Assembly: GCA_026936325.1 (NCBI GenBank)
Contig: JAPTHN010000007.1
Location: 18,536,337 to 18,600,336, forward strand
Direction: 5' to 3'
Origin: Platynereis dumerilii
Taxonomy: Eukaryota; Annelida; Polychaeta; Phyllodocida; Nereididae
DNA: 64,000 nucleotides
A program made the translations under genes and the position numbers. The notes under the pieces were generated by a model that worked only from the letters and a program-made list of their open reading frames with translations, was not told the origin of the DNA and searched no databases. Of the stretch, positions 22,977 to 36,058 are shown piece after piece (positions within the stretch are counted from its first letter, which is position 1; every line of letters starts with the position of its first letter).

Positions 22977-25900
22977 TTAGTCACTGTGTTGAACGCACTT
23001 GGAAGTGATATTGTAATGAGCAGATAGGGGGTGTTTTAATGGGAGTAGAGTTTTGCACAGAAAACAATATTCCGACCGACACTGCCAACATCTCATGTGG
23101 TTATTTCGATTCTTCTTCACGTTTTCGATTTTGCATCGTGGACACATGCTGACTTTTTCTGGATCTGTCCGAGCCATGTCAAGGACGTTCTGCTTCTTCT
23201 GCTTGTGTTGTTCCTGGAACAAAAATATTTTCAAGTATAGTTGATTGGACATCTTGGCGAGAATATGATTTGCCCTTTTTCATCAGACCGCCGCTGCTGC
23301 CTGCAATTCCTTCCGGCAACCCTGATCTTGGTGTAGGTAAGGACATAATATATTTTGGGTTTCTTTTATAAATGAAAGGTTTTTCAGTATTTTTACCTAC
23401 CTGTGCCACAGCTAAGCCTTTAAATGGTGCACACAAATTGTGAGATTTGAAAGACTGCCCACATCTGTAGCAAAATAATGTACGACACTTTGTGCATTCC
23501 ACAATGTGACACCTGTAACATAAAAGAGTCTCCATAAATATGACACCAGTCCAGTGTGTGCAACTGTCTTGAATGTCTTCATAAAAAACCTCCTGGCACA
23601 ATTTTATGAAATTCTTACGGATTTTAAATTCCGGTGAAGGTGAGATACAACTTAAAAGGAAGATAAAAGGAACACTATATTTTTTTTTGCATGTTCACAC
23701 GTATGCTGCATTATACATCCACAATGTATGAAGCTCCTGTTGGACCAAAATTCTATAATTGTATACTCTTAGAATTATGTAGTCGTTAACGCTTTTGGGA
23801 GAATTTCAGAAATCAGTCCAGATATTTTAGAGAATATCCCAAAAAAATACAATAATGCCACTATATAATTTTACAGACGAAGGCACAATATTTCTTCAAA
23901 ATATCATAAAAATTGTAAAGATTAACTTGAAAATTTCTAAGAAAATCCTGCATAAATTTCTAAAATAATTGCAAAAGGTAAACTGAGAGATTCTAAAGAA
24001 TTGAGATTTCCAGTAAATTTCGGAGAAAATTTCTGCTATTCTCTAAGAAATTTCTGGGATTAGGCCTATTATTCACACTTTTCACAGGCCCTAGAGGAGC
24101 TTTATACAAATGACAAATTTCATAGTATACATACCCTCCATTCTTTTCTATTGGAGCACGGCAAGTGGGACAGGGCACAGTAGTCTTCCTAATGAGTGAA
24201 ATATCTTGCTTAATTCTGGATTGGTTCAGATGCTGTCCTGAAAATCAATTATAACATATTATACACACAGTCATACACACACTAAGAATCAGAATTCAGA
24301 AACTATTTAATAATTCAATGGCCTTGACTCGATCATAACCAATCCAAATTAGAGCTCTTTGCACATCCAGTGTTCTGTGCTGGAGCAACTGAAAGACCCT
24401 GGGCATCCCTGAATTAATAGGGAATGAGCCAGACTCCCAGTCTTCTCATCAATCATCATCATATGGTGATCACCAACACTGGAGAGTGCTACGACATAGG
24501 AACCTTGGGCAGTGTTCCTGTATCCTGTACCCATGGGCTCTGCTCTGTGGCTGCCCTGAGCTGTATTCAGTGGTAGTCTCACCACAAATTTCCCCACACC
24601 AGGGGAGGAATAATATATACAAATACAAATAAAAATACAAATACAAATACGAATACATTTGCAGTAGTGTTGGGCGGTAGTGATATTTTTCGTTCGGTTC
24701 GGTTTTCGATTTTTTTCCGACCCAAAACCATGGTTTCGGTTCGAGTTTCGGTTGCAGACCAATGTGCACGACACAGTTTTGTGATCTGCGGTTCAGCACC
24801 CGTCCGCAAAATCGTTTTTCGGTCCAGAAATTCAATACATCAACATGGCGCGCGTCTGGGAGAGTGAACAGATCGCGTTTTGCGTTTTCTCAATAAAATT
24901 AGATATTTTACGATAACCGAAACACTCGGTTGTTAGATTGAACTTCGGTTCGAGTTTCGGTTGTAGTGGTGAAACTGAAACCGAACCGAAATTTCGGGAA
25001 TCGGCACAACACTAATTTGCAGTCCGTTGGGAATCTCAATTTTTTCAACTTTAAATGCAAAACTGGTTTTGCCACGTCATTGACAGTTAGGCCTACCTGC
25101 ATGCTAAGTCTTACAATCCACTTCCCCCGACTTTACCACAATAAAAATGTTATCAATGTTGATTTCACAAGTTTAACTATTTTAATTTTCAACCTTTGCA
25201 GTAGTGGATGACTTACTCTTTTTTTCCAACAAAGAGTTTTTTTTCTTTTCGGGGTCCTGGTTGTCTTCTTCCTCCTCCAAATCTGCCCAAGTTGGACATT
25301 TTCCCTGGAATTAAGAAAGTAAATTTTTCCAATTAACGAAGCGCTCCTGGAAAATACACCAAAATAATTCCATGTAGGCCTATTAAGAGATGATCTTGTA
25401 AATTTACAGGGTTTCAGGAAGGACAGCGCATACATGTACAAAACAGCCAGACAGGGTGGACATATCACATAATAGTCTAATAGAAATCAGTTTAAATCCC
25501 ACCATCAATATGTGCATATAGTACTACCCGTCATGCAAAAACCATGTTATTTATGAATACATACAGGATGCCAGGCTTCCATGCATTCCGTGCAGAAGCA
25601 AAAGTTGCAATTCTGACAAGCTGCAAGATGGAGTAATTCTTCAGCTTCCTTGATAACAGGTTTGTTACATCTTGGACACCAGAGCACATCTTGCATGCTT
25701 TCAAGAACTTTCTGAAAAATAGAATAAAGAAAAATGAAGTTAATTCTCCCATGTCAGGTAAGTAAATGATAAACAATTACAAAAATGACTGAATTTGTAA
25801 TTTTGCTACCAAACACTACTCTATAGTAGAATGCAAACTTAAAGCAAGCCAGTTATGGAAATTGAAAATTTTCGTTGGGGGAGCTCTTGGCTCATATGCG

Positions 25901-28900
25901 ACAGCGGCTCGCCATTCCAAATTTTTGAAAGGTACTTCTTCCACCAGAGCATAATTATGGCTAAAAATACCATGAGGACTGAAAAAGTGACATGATAATT
26001 GAAATTTCACCACTGATCATTGGGGGAGCTCTAGCAGGGTACAGCTCCCCCTGTTTTTTGGTCAAGGGAGCTCAGCTCCCCTGAGCTTCCCCATTTCCAT
26101 CACTGAAGCAAGCAAAGAATCACTGCCACATTTAGAAAAATATTGTTTATTGGGTAAACCTTCCCATTGAGCACGTAGCCCTGAAGAAATAATAATCTTT
26201 ACCTCAGCTAGCAGTCTTTCCCATCTTTCGAATTCTTCATCTTTCAGAAGAGACCTAATTATGTAATGAGGTAGATCAGCCCTACAACCATCCATGGGAC
26301 AGCTGGAACGAACAAGTGTAATGAAATTTAAAAATAATTCTAATGAAGAGTCCATTATTAGACCGTATTTGACTTCCGTATAACAATTTCCTTTGATTAT
26401 ACTGAATGAAGCATTTTGAGGAGTCACATTTAAGCAAAGCCATTAAATGCCTGAATAGAGAAGAATGTTCATCGTCATTAAGAATGATTAGAAATATTAT
26501 GAGCCAAATAAGAAAATTAAGATATTTTTAGGAAGAATAAAGCATATTTATCCCATTAAGCCTGTTACTACATGTCAAGAGAACCAGAATGACAATTGTG
26601 CCTGCTTTGGCCCCTTTATTGACCTCCAATGTTGTTATGATGCAACCGTGGCTAGCTGCCATGGAGTAAGTGAATTAGTGAGTTGGAGTTTTACGCCCCA
26701 TCAGCATCTTGCTGCACAGAATATAAAAAAATGTTTACTGAAAAGACAAAACTTGACCCAATAATATAATTTCTCAAAGCATACTTACGCCAGTTGCAAC
26801 ACAGACCCTTCCTGAACGTGCACCTTGCAGAAACCTTCTAAACAAACAAGACACAGTGCATGTCCACAGTCGGGCGAAAGAAAAAATTCAGTGCCCAACT
26901 TCACGTCAAAGCACACCTCACATTCGTGTTGCAGTTGCCTGAACTTCTTCACTTCTTGTTGGTGCTCATAACTGAAAACATAAGACAAAATTTGCTAGTG
27001 CTAAGCTAAATTTTCTCTTCATTGGGAAATTATTGTTTAATTTACATTGTCTCACATTTTTTTATGAATTATTACATTGCCATGGGAAATGGGTATTTGC
27101 TGGAATAAAAGCATGTAATTATTCCCAAGAGGCTTGCAGTTGTAGTACTTAACATTTGTCTGGTCGTTTAAACATAGCTCACTATCCTGCACTCAATGAC
27201 CTCCAAGTGAGTGTTCAGGCTATACCAAGATCGTTGTTGTTGGTCAGTCTTTGTCAGACTAAGAAATACCCAAAACCAAACTCTCTTACCATAGGCCCAC
27301 AGTTTTGTCTCTTTGGTTAATTGCATTTATATTTGAAACTATTCTTAAGATCACAATAATATAACATCACAATATCATATGGTGGAGAATCCGGGTATTG
27401 ATGAGTTCGAGCACAACAGGGGCAGCCCAACCAAGATTCATGAGTCTCAGTCTTAAATCTAACAAATGGTAATTAATAAGTGAATCTTACGTAACAGGTA
27501 AGGGGCATATCCTGCAATTCTTCACTGACCAGTAAGCTTGGTTACTCTCTAGGACTAGAAGTAGAAGCATTACATTGCTTTGTGTCTCAAAAAAACTTGT
27601 AGAAACTTGCTATCCTACGCTGCTTTGAGTCTGTTTAACCGAAGACTAGTCCACACTGACAGAGATATACTCAGAATTATTTATCAAAGCATATGCATAA
27701 TATACAGTTCTGTATAATAATCAAATACTGTTACAAAAGACATTCTTTAGAACAAATTCTAGAAGAATTTAATTGAGTGCCTTACCTTAAAATTTCTGAC
27801 AAGCATTCCTCCATTTCCATCTCAATATGGAAAACCCTCGAGTCAATGTCCTGCTCCACATCGTCTCCTTGCAGAGATGCAGGGGCCAAAACTATGGTTC
27901 CATCTAGTTCAAGATGGCTGACAAGAAAGAAATTATATAATATGCAGATATTATTTTTAAAGCATTTATATCCTAGTCTTTTTTTAGTAGCTGAAATACA
28001 ATTAGATATTATAACTCATCAATGAAATTCTCAATAAAAGTTGACAATATAGTTAGACAATGTAATAGATAATTTATTGCATTTGGCAGAATATACTATC
28101 TGGAGAGTGGAGCATTTTCAATGTCTTCATGGCAGCTCTGAATTCTCCATTTTCCAGAAGATATACTTGCACTTTCATTGATTTTCGTGTATCCTGATGT
28201 GATAATCCCCAATCAAATATAGAACTAACTTTACTAGTTAACACCCGCCAAATGAAATACAATTCCACTTCCTGTTCTACTTACCTCAAAGATTCATTTT
28301 GGAGCCAGTCAACCCAGGTGAACAACACTGGCATTTCTTCCATCCATAATTGATCGAGTTGTTCACACAATTTGCTGAGCTGGGGTTTCTTCAGCCAAGC
28401 ACAGGATAATTCAAATAATGGCTTTTCTTTGGAAGGGTATGCGGATGGCAAGGTGACATTCAAGGTCAACGGTGGAAGATTCTGTACTTTGGTGCTGATG
28501 ATTCGTCTCTGACCTGAGATAAAAGATAATTATATTAATATTTGATAATAAAGCAATTTGATAATAAAGCAGGCAGTCAGCTTCCAGGGTTTTCAGACAC
28601 CATCAGAGACATGTGTAAGATTATCTCACAGAATGAAACTTAAAATATTCTAGCCATTAGATAATGCCAATGACACTGGAGACGAGAATTTGACGTTTTG
28701 AACATTTTGCAAGATAAAACAATTTCGTGCAAATATGAAAACATATTTTATGTTATATCATGTACTATGTATTTTATTTTATCTAATAAATAGAAAATTG
28801 TTATTTAACTAGAGATATACCTGACTCTGAGCGACTAAAATTTGGGCGTTGTTTTCCGAGGGCTGATGGTCCAGGCCTATTGGAACCCGATTCATCTTGG

Positions 28901-31256
28901 TCTTCCTCATTTGCAAGCATATCACCATCCATTTCATTGGGCAGCCATAGCTCAATCACCACACCAGCATCTCCCAGGTGAACTGGGATTGTAAACTGCA
29001 ATCATTAAAATTTTATCAATTGTATTATTATAAAAGAAATTCATTTCAACAACGATATTTTCTGGGATCAGAACAATGCTTGGACTAGTATAGGCACATT
29101 GGTACTGTGCTGTCAGGCAGGGACGTAATTTTTCCGTAAAATGTGGGGGGGGGGGACTGTGTGACACGGTGACTATCCGGTCAGAAATAGCCAATGCAAA
29201 TAACTACAGTAAGTCAGTCAGTCTTTTTGACATTCTTGAATTCCGAGCTTTTATATGGCATGGTAACCTGCTGAAGCAGAAATGTGGGGGACATGTCTTT
29301 TAGAACATCGCCCTACCAACTTGAGACCAAACCAAGGGCCATAGGCCGTGATAGTGGAACTCTCCTTTTTCCAGCTCTCCTGTGTTGACGAGCAGAATAA
29401 AACTATTTCCGGGAACAAGCTGCCATTTTGTACCATTGCTGAGTCAGTGGAGCTGGCATTCCAGGCCCCAGGGCACTTTTAATCCATTGAAAACATTGCG
29501 GATTTGCATTGCCGAGTCTTAAATGGAATGTTTAGCATGGATTGCCACCATATTCCAGTACTGTCAGGCTGATTAGACTTTGTTACGGACCTTAGAAACC
29601 CCGGCTCCATTGTAAATTCCCAGGCTGATGTTTCCGGAAATAGTTTTATTCTGCTCGTCAACACAGGAGAGCTGGAAAAAGGAGAGTTCCACTAACGCCT
29701 GCTATTTACAAAGCAGTGACAACACCCTTTGTTTTCAAACAACAAAGTTGGGGGGGGGGTTCATTTCATATCATGTCCCCCAGGGTTAAAATGTGGGGGG
29801 GGACATATCCCCCTCCCGTCCCCCAACCAGATTACGCCCATGGTACTGTGTCTCTCTTGCAACTCTGAGCTTAGGGGCACCTCACGACAATGTGTTATTA
29901 TAATGGCCATATCAGTGTAAGCTCCTGGTTGCACATCTTTTGTGACACTTAGATTAATTTTTTTATGCAACTGGGAGAAAATATCTGTTATGCTGCCAGC
30001 TGGTTTGCCAGCCAGTCCAAGCGTCATTCAGCACCTCCCAGCCAGTTGATATAAATTCATTTTTTCCCAGCCAGCCACTTCAACTGCTTTCTCATTACCT
30101 GACTGCAAATTTCATCGGTTGGACGCCAAAAATTGGATACCAGCTGACACAGAAACATCCTAGCTGACAGTCTGCCAGCCAGCCGGGCGCCTGCTGCATA
30201 ACAGATAATTGGTACAAAAAATAGCAGATCATGGGGTGCCCCTGTGAGCTGAGCAGAAAGTTGACGGTTCAAGCCTCACTGAGACTTTGTGTTAATTCTC
30301 TGCATCAGTCCTGCCATGAAAAAAAAGTTGATGCCACCCGCTTCTACTCAGGTAAGTTATTTGAGTTATTAGGGAAAAACACTTTGCTATGATCACTGGC
30401 AAAAAACATCAAGTCAACTACCTACCTCAGCAGCGAAGACACCTGTGCCATCCCGACATCTTGACGTCACCTTAAACACATCAGCTTCATAGATGGCTTC
30501 AAGAGCAGTAATCTGAAAAAAAAATTAAAAAAATGAAAACAACAAAAACAAAAATTAATGACTATTAGTTATGACACGGGGAGGGTGATTTTGTGAAAAG
30601 GCCTGGAAATGCATGATGCAATTCCCTATCCTCTATTTGCAACCATTGACTGTTGGTAAATTGTCTCCAAAATAATTCTTTTTCTTTAACATTCTCTTTC
30701 AATATTTAAAAATTTTCAAAAGAACATGGTAAATTTGGGATGACAAAGTAATATCTGGGATTATTTAATATTTAAGCTGTATTGGATGATATTTTACACA
30801 TTTTAAATTTATACTGAACTGAAGTATATCTCTACTATTAACAGGAATTATTAAAGTGCCCACATTTCGAAAATTAGTAGTAGATAGAGGGGGGTGATAA
30901 ATTGGTGAAGTCGGAATATCAATGCGGCCACTCGGGACATGATTCGCACCATCTAAACTTACAATTTGACATCAAATCCGATGCTCTACCTTCAAAATAA
31001 CCCCCACACATTGAAAATGAAAATATAGGCCAAAATGTCATATTTTCTCCAATTTCGCCCAAATTAACAAATATTAATTAATAATTTATACTGAATCAGT
31101 GAATACAAATAAGAAATAACAGACGTATATGTAGTGCTAGTAATTAATACTTACTTCATCAAGCTGTTCAGAGTAATCATGTTCTGAGATAGGGATGCCA
31201 CACCCCCTGGCAGCAGTGGCACTGGAATCCACAATATCACTGCTTCCAGATGCCAT
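22977..31256 (-). CDS. RNF14: RNF14-type RBR E3 ubiquitin ligase, 12 coding exons
   Basis: Exons (high to low): 31256-31155, 30512-30426, 28995-28821, 28513-28285, 27917-27786, 26971-26789, 26302-26203, 25711-25565, 25304-25217, 24237-24135, 23512-23401, 23213-22977. All joins keep frame and use GT/AG, giving 564 codons. Domains: RWD at about 28-200 (QLDEITALEAIY, LPPLTLNVTLPSAYPS, PVLFTWVDWL) with an acidic insert; RING1 at about 258-305 (CEVCFDVKLGTEFFLSPDCGH); IBR-like zinc module at about 337-385 (WCPRC to CFCTECMEAWHP); RING2 at about 435-470 (CPTCRAPIEKNGGCHIVEC) with the expected catalytic Cys near 450. RBR ligases pass ubiquitin through that cysteine; RNF14 is known for work on stalled ribosomes and nuclear receptors. 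After RING2 an extra zinc module (CPRC, NNHMRCWQC, YCFLC) ends the protein. It looks intact. Head-to-head neighbour: IPP-like gene. Confidence 0.93.
24665..25014. mobile_element. hAT-type MITE with 8-bp target duplication
   Basis: Ends are tagtgttgggc and gcacaacacta, flanked by perfect 8-bp repeats atttgcag (24,657-24,664 and 25,015-25,022). The 350-bp interior is rich in cggttcggttt and aaccgaa motifs and has no transposase. It lies in the intron between coding exons 9 and 10 of the RNF14-like gene. Confidence 0.92.
25850..26105. mobile_element. hAT-like MITE with 8-bp target duplication
   Basis: Ends cagttatggaaatt and atttccatcactg are flanked by perfect 8-bp repeats aagcaagc (25,842-25,849 and 26,106-26,113). 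The interior contains gggggagctc repeats. It lies in the intron between coding exons 7 and 8 of the RNF14-like gene and has no effect on the exons. Confidence 0.9.
29354..29692. mobile_element. TA-flanked MITE with perfect ~59-bp inverted ends
   Basis: The first ~59 bases (gtggaactctccttttt onward, to ctatttccgg) are an exact reverse complement of the last ~59. TA flanks both sides, as for Tc1/mariner relatives. The 220-bp centre is non-coding. It lies in the second coding intron of the RNF14-like gene, inside a larger repeat-rich tract (29,120-29,850) with poly-G runs. Confidence 0.9.
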
Positions 31257-32181
31257 CAAAATAGGCCTAATTGGTAACTATGTACTACTGTATCTCTCCT
31301 GTGTAACAATAAGAGTCAGAACTGATTGATGATCGTATCAGAGCTGATTGATTAGTGCAATGCTGCCCTTCAGCTGTTCAGAGAGCTTCAAACAGCTAAT
31401 GTCCATGCAGATTGTGCAATGTGCATGCCATCAATGTTTACAAACAAACTCAGAGGGAATCCCCGGGGTTCCCCCACAGCCTCGCTTTCGTTTCATAACA
31501 GCCGGTGACTTCCAGAAGAAGACAGAAGAGGTGGTAACTGATTGATTGAGGTGAGTTGGCTTAATTGTATCCTTCAGAGTCTTGAAAGAAAGATAAAATT
31601 GTTGCTTTTATGCCAGTCAGTCAATTTACCTTCATGCACGAACCACCAGTCTGCACACAACTGTCACAAGACACTAGTTCACAATTCAGTCTTCACTCAC
31701 TCATCACTGAACTGTCAGACTGTCACCTGTCAAGTGTTCAGATCTGTCAGTTGCTTGGCTGAATGTGCAGTGTGCCTGTCACCATGGGTGGATAATCTTT
31801 GGTGTAGCTCAGTGTCAGCTTTAGAACTTGAACCATAGGTTGACATACAATGACAATGTACAATGTCATAAATTGACATAATGACTCATAAATGTTTGAG
31901 AATGAAAATTGATCACAGCTCCTGTAGTATATATATAGCCTATTAGGCCTATATCATTGTGGTGCCTTCCTCGTGTCCATGTATAGGCCCATTACTGAAT
32001 GATACCATTAACTCTCTTCTAGACTCTAGACTATAAATTAATGAAGATAATGATATACAGAGTGTAAAGCCCCAATTATTCATCCTTAAAACTGAGTCAT
32101 GAATTTGAATTCTTGTTACGCCTCATACTTTTAATTTTTTAATAATTTCAGGTGCTCAGGATGTGAGAGCTTATTTTCATC
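31257..32181. promoter_or_regulatory. Divergent promoter region and IPP 5' UTR intron
   Basis: Start codons of the two genes are 925 bp apart and point away from each other. On the plus strand a likely non-coding first exon of the IPP-like gene ends at 31,550 (gattgag before gtgagt), and an acceptor at 32,150-32,151 (aatttcag) leads to 30 bp of 5' UTR before ATG 32,182. The shared promoter would then lie within roughly 31,257-31,480. No TATA box is obvious. Transcript starts are inferred, not seen. Confidence 0.5.
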
Positions 32182-35100
32182 ATGGCTTCAGCGAACTGGG
32201 GAGATGAAGGCCCAGGACAGTCTGATTCGGCTGCAAGTCATGCTTTGGCCGTCCTCAAGTCCCTGCAAAAATTAAGAGAGTCAAGCCAATTCTGTGATGT
32301 ACAATTACTTGTTGACCGACAAATCTTTCCTGCTCATCGGAATGTCCTCGCGGCGTCCAGTCCGTATTTCAACGCCATGCTATGTGGATCCCTGGCGGAA
32401 GGAAATAAATCTTCAATTTCCATCTATGGCATTCCAGCGGATGTCTTCCGCAAGTTGATTGATTACATCTACACAGGTACATGGACATTCCTTAATTAGA
32501 TTGAATTCAATGATGCTTTATAGCAGCTTCTTTATAAATATGGTAATGTGTTTGAATACTCAAAAATATTTTTTCCTTCACATATTGGCATTTTTAATTG
32601 TTTATCTGCCAGGGTATCTGCCAGACATCATATTGTATGATACTGTTGAATGTGTGTTTAGTTGAACAGATGACAGTTCTGTTAAATCTTTACAAAATTC
32701 TCTTGTTTCAAGAGATCTGTTTTGACTTTTTGGAAATTTCTATCATTGCTGAACTGTTTGAAAGTGAACTTGTCCAAATATATGGAAAATGCATGAACTA
32801 TGAACCCTATTATTCTCTTATATCTGTCAAATTCCCCATTTTATTAAATTGGACAAATATCCTATTTAAAACAAAATAATTGCCAAGTGCTGCTAATAGC
32901 GTAGCTGTGATATTTTATGCCTGTCTTTCTTTAAACATTATTATTTTTCAGGTGATATAGCTGTAACAAGTGATGACTGCCAGGACTTGCTGGCTGGGGC
33001 AGACATGCTTGGTCTGTCGTCTGTGATGGAAGAATGCTGTGATTTCATGAGAAATAGTCTTCACCCTTCAAATGCTATTGGTGAGAGTACAATGCATAGC
33101 ACTGTGTGCAAAAGCCAGATTTTGTAATCATTTCTTAAATTTCAATGTCAATGAACCCCTAGCTTCAAACTGACAGTTCATATTTTTCTTGTCAAAGTTA
33201 GTTTTATCAATTTACATGCAAATAATCATGTATACAAACTATGTAAGGATGCTTTTCCATCCATATATATATATATATTAAAAGTTATTGCTTACTAGAG
33301 AAGCCCATGGGAGAAGAATTTGGAAGTTAACCTGTTACATGTGTTCCAATTAGCAGACTGATTCACAAATTGGCTAGATGAGACTTTTAACAATGTTGTA
33401 CTGAGCATTTATATGTCTTGATTTCAGGTATTTTGCTGTATGCAGAAGCTCATTGCTGTTCAAGTTTGCAGCAAGCGGCCGAGAGCTTCATCCACTCACA
33501 TTTCCAAGAAGTCACAGAAGGGTCTGAATTTCTTGACATGCCCAAGTCGTCTCTGATACAGTTGTTGTACAGTGAGAATCTGAACGTTGAAAGTGAACTG
33601 CAAGTTCTTTGTGCTGCTATGAAGTGGGTCTTACAGGATGTTGCTAAACGGCGACAATTGGTCTTCGAGGTTCTTGCTCAAGTTCGATTTGCCGTTGTCT
33701 CTCACAAAGAGCTCGATGCTTACATCAGTAGTTTTCCGGATCTGAGTCTCAAAATCGCCCTCGCCAAAGTTGCCCAAGATTACCAATCCGACAGACGAGA
33801 TTTGACCGAAATACGGTTGCGTCGTTTGAAACCGTACCTTCTTCAACCAAGGAAATGTGCCTGCAAGAATATTTACGTGATCGGAGGCTACTCGAGAACC
33901 TGTGGGGGTCGTTGGAGTGACAGTCAGTCTCTGACGAGAGTAGAGTTCTTCAGTTCTTTCAACCAATCATGGCGGTGTGCTGCTCCTTTGAAATATGCAA
34001 GGAGTGGCCTTGGTGTGGCTGTATTGAATGGCTTGATATACGCAGTTGGAGGAGAGAGCGAATCGTTGATCTTTGACTATGCAGAGTGCTTTGACCCAGC
34101 AACGAATAGATGGACTGTGATAGAGAGTTTGACAGTGCCTAGGTGTGGACTGAGTCTCATTGCATCAAATAATTTCCTTTACACAATTGGTGGATGGGTT
34201 GGCTCAGAAATTGGAGAGACTATTGAGAAATATGATCCAAAAACAAACACTTGGACGGTAGATGGAAAAATGAACACCCCTCGGTTTGCTATGGGAGTGG
34301 TTGAGTATCAAGGTAGCGTTCAATTTTCTTACAACTTTTTTTGTTTGACCTCAGTGTTCAACAGTATGATAACGTCACTGGTTAGCCAATTCAGCTGAAA
34401 TTAAAAAAATATATATTTTCAGTAGGATTGTATGCAAAATGATCAATTTAGAGAAAATAGATTTTCAATTGTAATTGATGAAATAATTAAGTTATTATAA
34501 CTTACTAGTCATATGTGTAGAACTTCGCTATGTGAATCATTCATGGTTTATGATAATGAAATAACTTAAGGTCTTCTTTAATTGTTTCTTTAGATTATGA
34601 AATTGATCATGCCTATAATGGTATTAACAACATTAAACTGATTATGAAGACCTTTGGACATTTTTTTATACCTTTGTATTTATTATACAATTTAACTTGT
34701 TTTCAGGTCTAGTCTATGTAATTGGTGGAATCAATGAACTGGGATCAGAATTGGCTACAACCGAAAGCTACAATCCTGTGACGAAAGAATGGCAGCGTTT
34801 GGCTAAACTTCAGTATCCACGAGCTTACGTTGGCCTTGCTGCTCTGAACGGTTATATCTATGCTGTGGGAGGTTGGAATGACACAAAAAGAGCATTGTCT
34901 TCTGTTGAGAGATACTCAATTGAACAGGTAATAACTAATGTGCATTCAGCATGCAGGGGCGGACTGGCCTATGTGGCAGAGTGGCAGCTGCCACAGGCCC
35001 TTGTAGTCAGGGGGGCCAATGCAAGATCTCAAAAATTAAAGAAATTCTAGAAAAAGCCAAAGAGCATATATCTTTTCCATCAGGCGATTGTGTTATAATT

Positions 35101-36058
35101 AAATGCAACCAAATTAACTGAACAGGACAGAATCCTCTCACAAGGGGGCTCCAACCTTACAAAATTTCTCAAAATTACATATGTGATGATCTATAGGCCT
35201 ATGCTTTAACATTTTCCTTTTCACATTTAAATTTTAATGTAACACCATGCAATGTTGGTGGGGCCCACTGACTAAGTTTGCCACAGGTCCAAAATGCCGC
35301 CAGTCGGCCCCGTCAGTACGTTGACTGTTGTTTTTCCAATACATCGGTAATTCAAACGTCGTCTGTATAAAATCTCTAAATATATGGTGAATCATTTTGA
35401 TAGCTATGTTGAAATTTTGTATGTCAATGTATATCTATTCTGAAAAACGATGTTTGGAATTTAATTAAGTCAAAACATTTCAAATTGAACATAAATTTGA
35501 CAGCTTTGTATCCTCACTGTAACTACAGGGGATTTTAAGGCATTGCTGTTTTACTTACCAAGTATAGATCTAATAAATTTCTCTAAATGTATTACAACAT
35601 TAAACTGGATTTTTGACAACTGCGTAAACCTTATAAAGCCAAGCTTTAAGTCGGATGCTTGTATGACACTTTTTAGGGTCGTGACATCGATAGGCTTCAA
35701 AATATAGCATGTGTTTTTGTATCACAAGGATTGTATTATCATATATTGACAAATATCTAGAAATAACATATTAATATCTTTTATATATATTTTCAATTAT
35801 CTGTATGATTCTGTGACATTACATTTCTTACAGAACACATGGAGCAGAATTATCAGTATGTCTTCCCCGCGGGCGGGTGCCTGTGTTGCTTCTGCGAAAG
35901 GAATCCTTTACGTCATTGGAGGACGAAGTGCGAGTGACCAGTACACCGCTCCGACAACTTTGGACACTGTTGAATGTTACGACCCGGATGAGGAGACGTG
36001 GTTTGATTTGGATGTTGCTCCTACTGGCCGCTGCGAAGCTGGAACTGTGGTTCTGTGA
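32182..36058 (+). CDS. IPP: Actin-binding protein IPP-like BTB-BACK-Kelch protein
   Basis: Coding exons 32182-32476, 32952-33080, 33428-34312, 34707-34927 and 35834-36058 join in frame with GT/AG borders to give 584 codons, the length I recall for vertebrate IPP. BTB at about 30-140 (FCDVQLLVDRQIFPAHR, LAASSPYFNAML); BACK at about 145-250; six Kelch blades at about 285-584, each with a GG pair and downstream Tyr/Trp (YVIGGYSRTCGGRWSDS, YAVGGESESLIFDYAECFD, YTIGGWVGSEIGETIEKYD, YVIGGINELGSE, YAVGGWNDT, YVIGGRSASDQYTAPTTLD). Several phrases match my memory of IPP, notably GGRWSDS and GGWVG.EIG.TIE. IPP binds actin; BTB-Kelch proteins generally also serve as CUL3 substrate adaptors, which is possible here but not shown. 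The gene appears whole. Confidence 0.93.
34954..35312. mobile_element. hAT-like MITE in IPP intron
   Basis: Inverted ends caggggcggactggc and gccagtcggccccg enclose about 359 bp. Flanks tcagcatg and tcagtacg are a plausible but decayed 8-bp target duplication. No coding content. It lies in the last coding intron of the IPP-like gene. Confidence 0.65.

Noticed and set aside
24349-24867. Overlapping 121- to 141-codon frames
   Set aside because: They cross the hAT MITE and a simple-sequence tract in an intron of the ligase gene; no domain and no splice support.
28074-28268. Possible extra exon of the ligase gene
   Set aside because: Exons on both sides join in frame without it, and the translation does not resemble the family.
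29098-29850. A single larger insertion with ggtactgtg at both sides
   Set aside because: The flanking word recurs (29,100 and 29,841), but inverted ends do not pair cleanly and poly-G repeats confuse the borders; only the inner TA-flanked MITE is reported.
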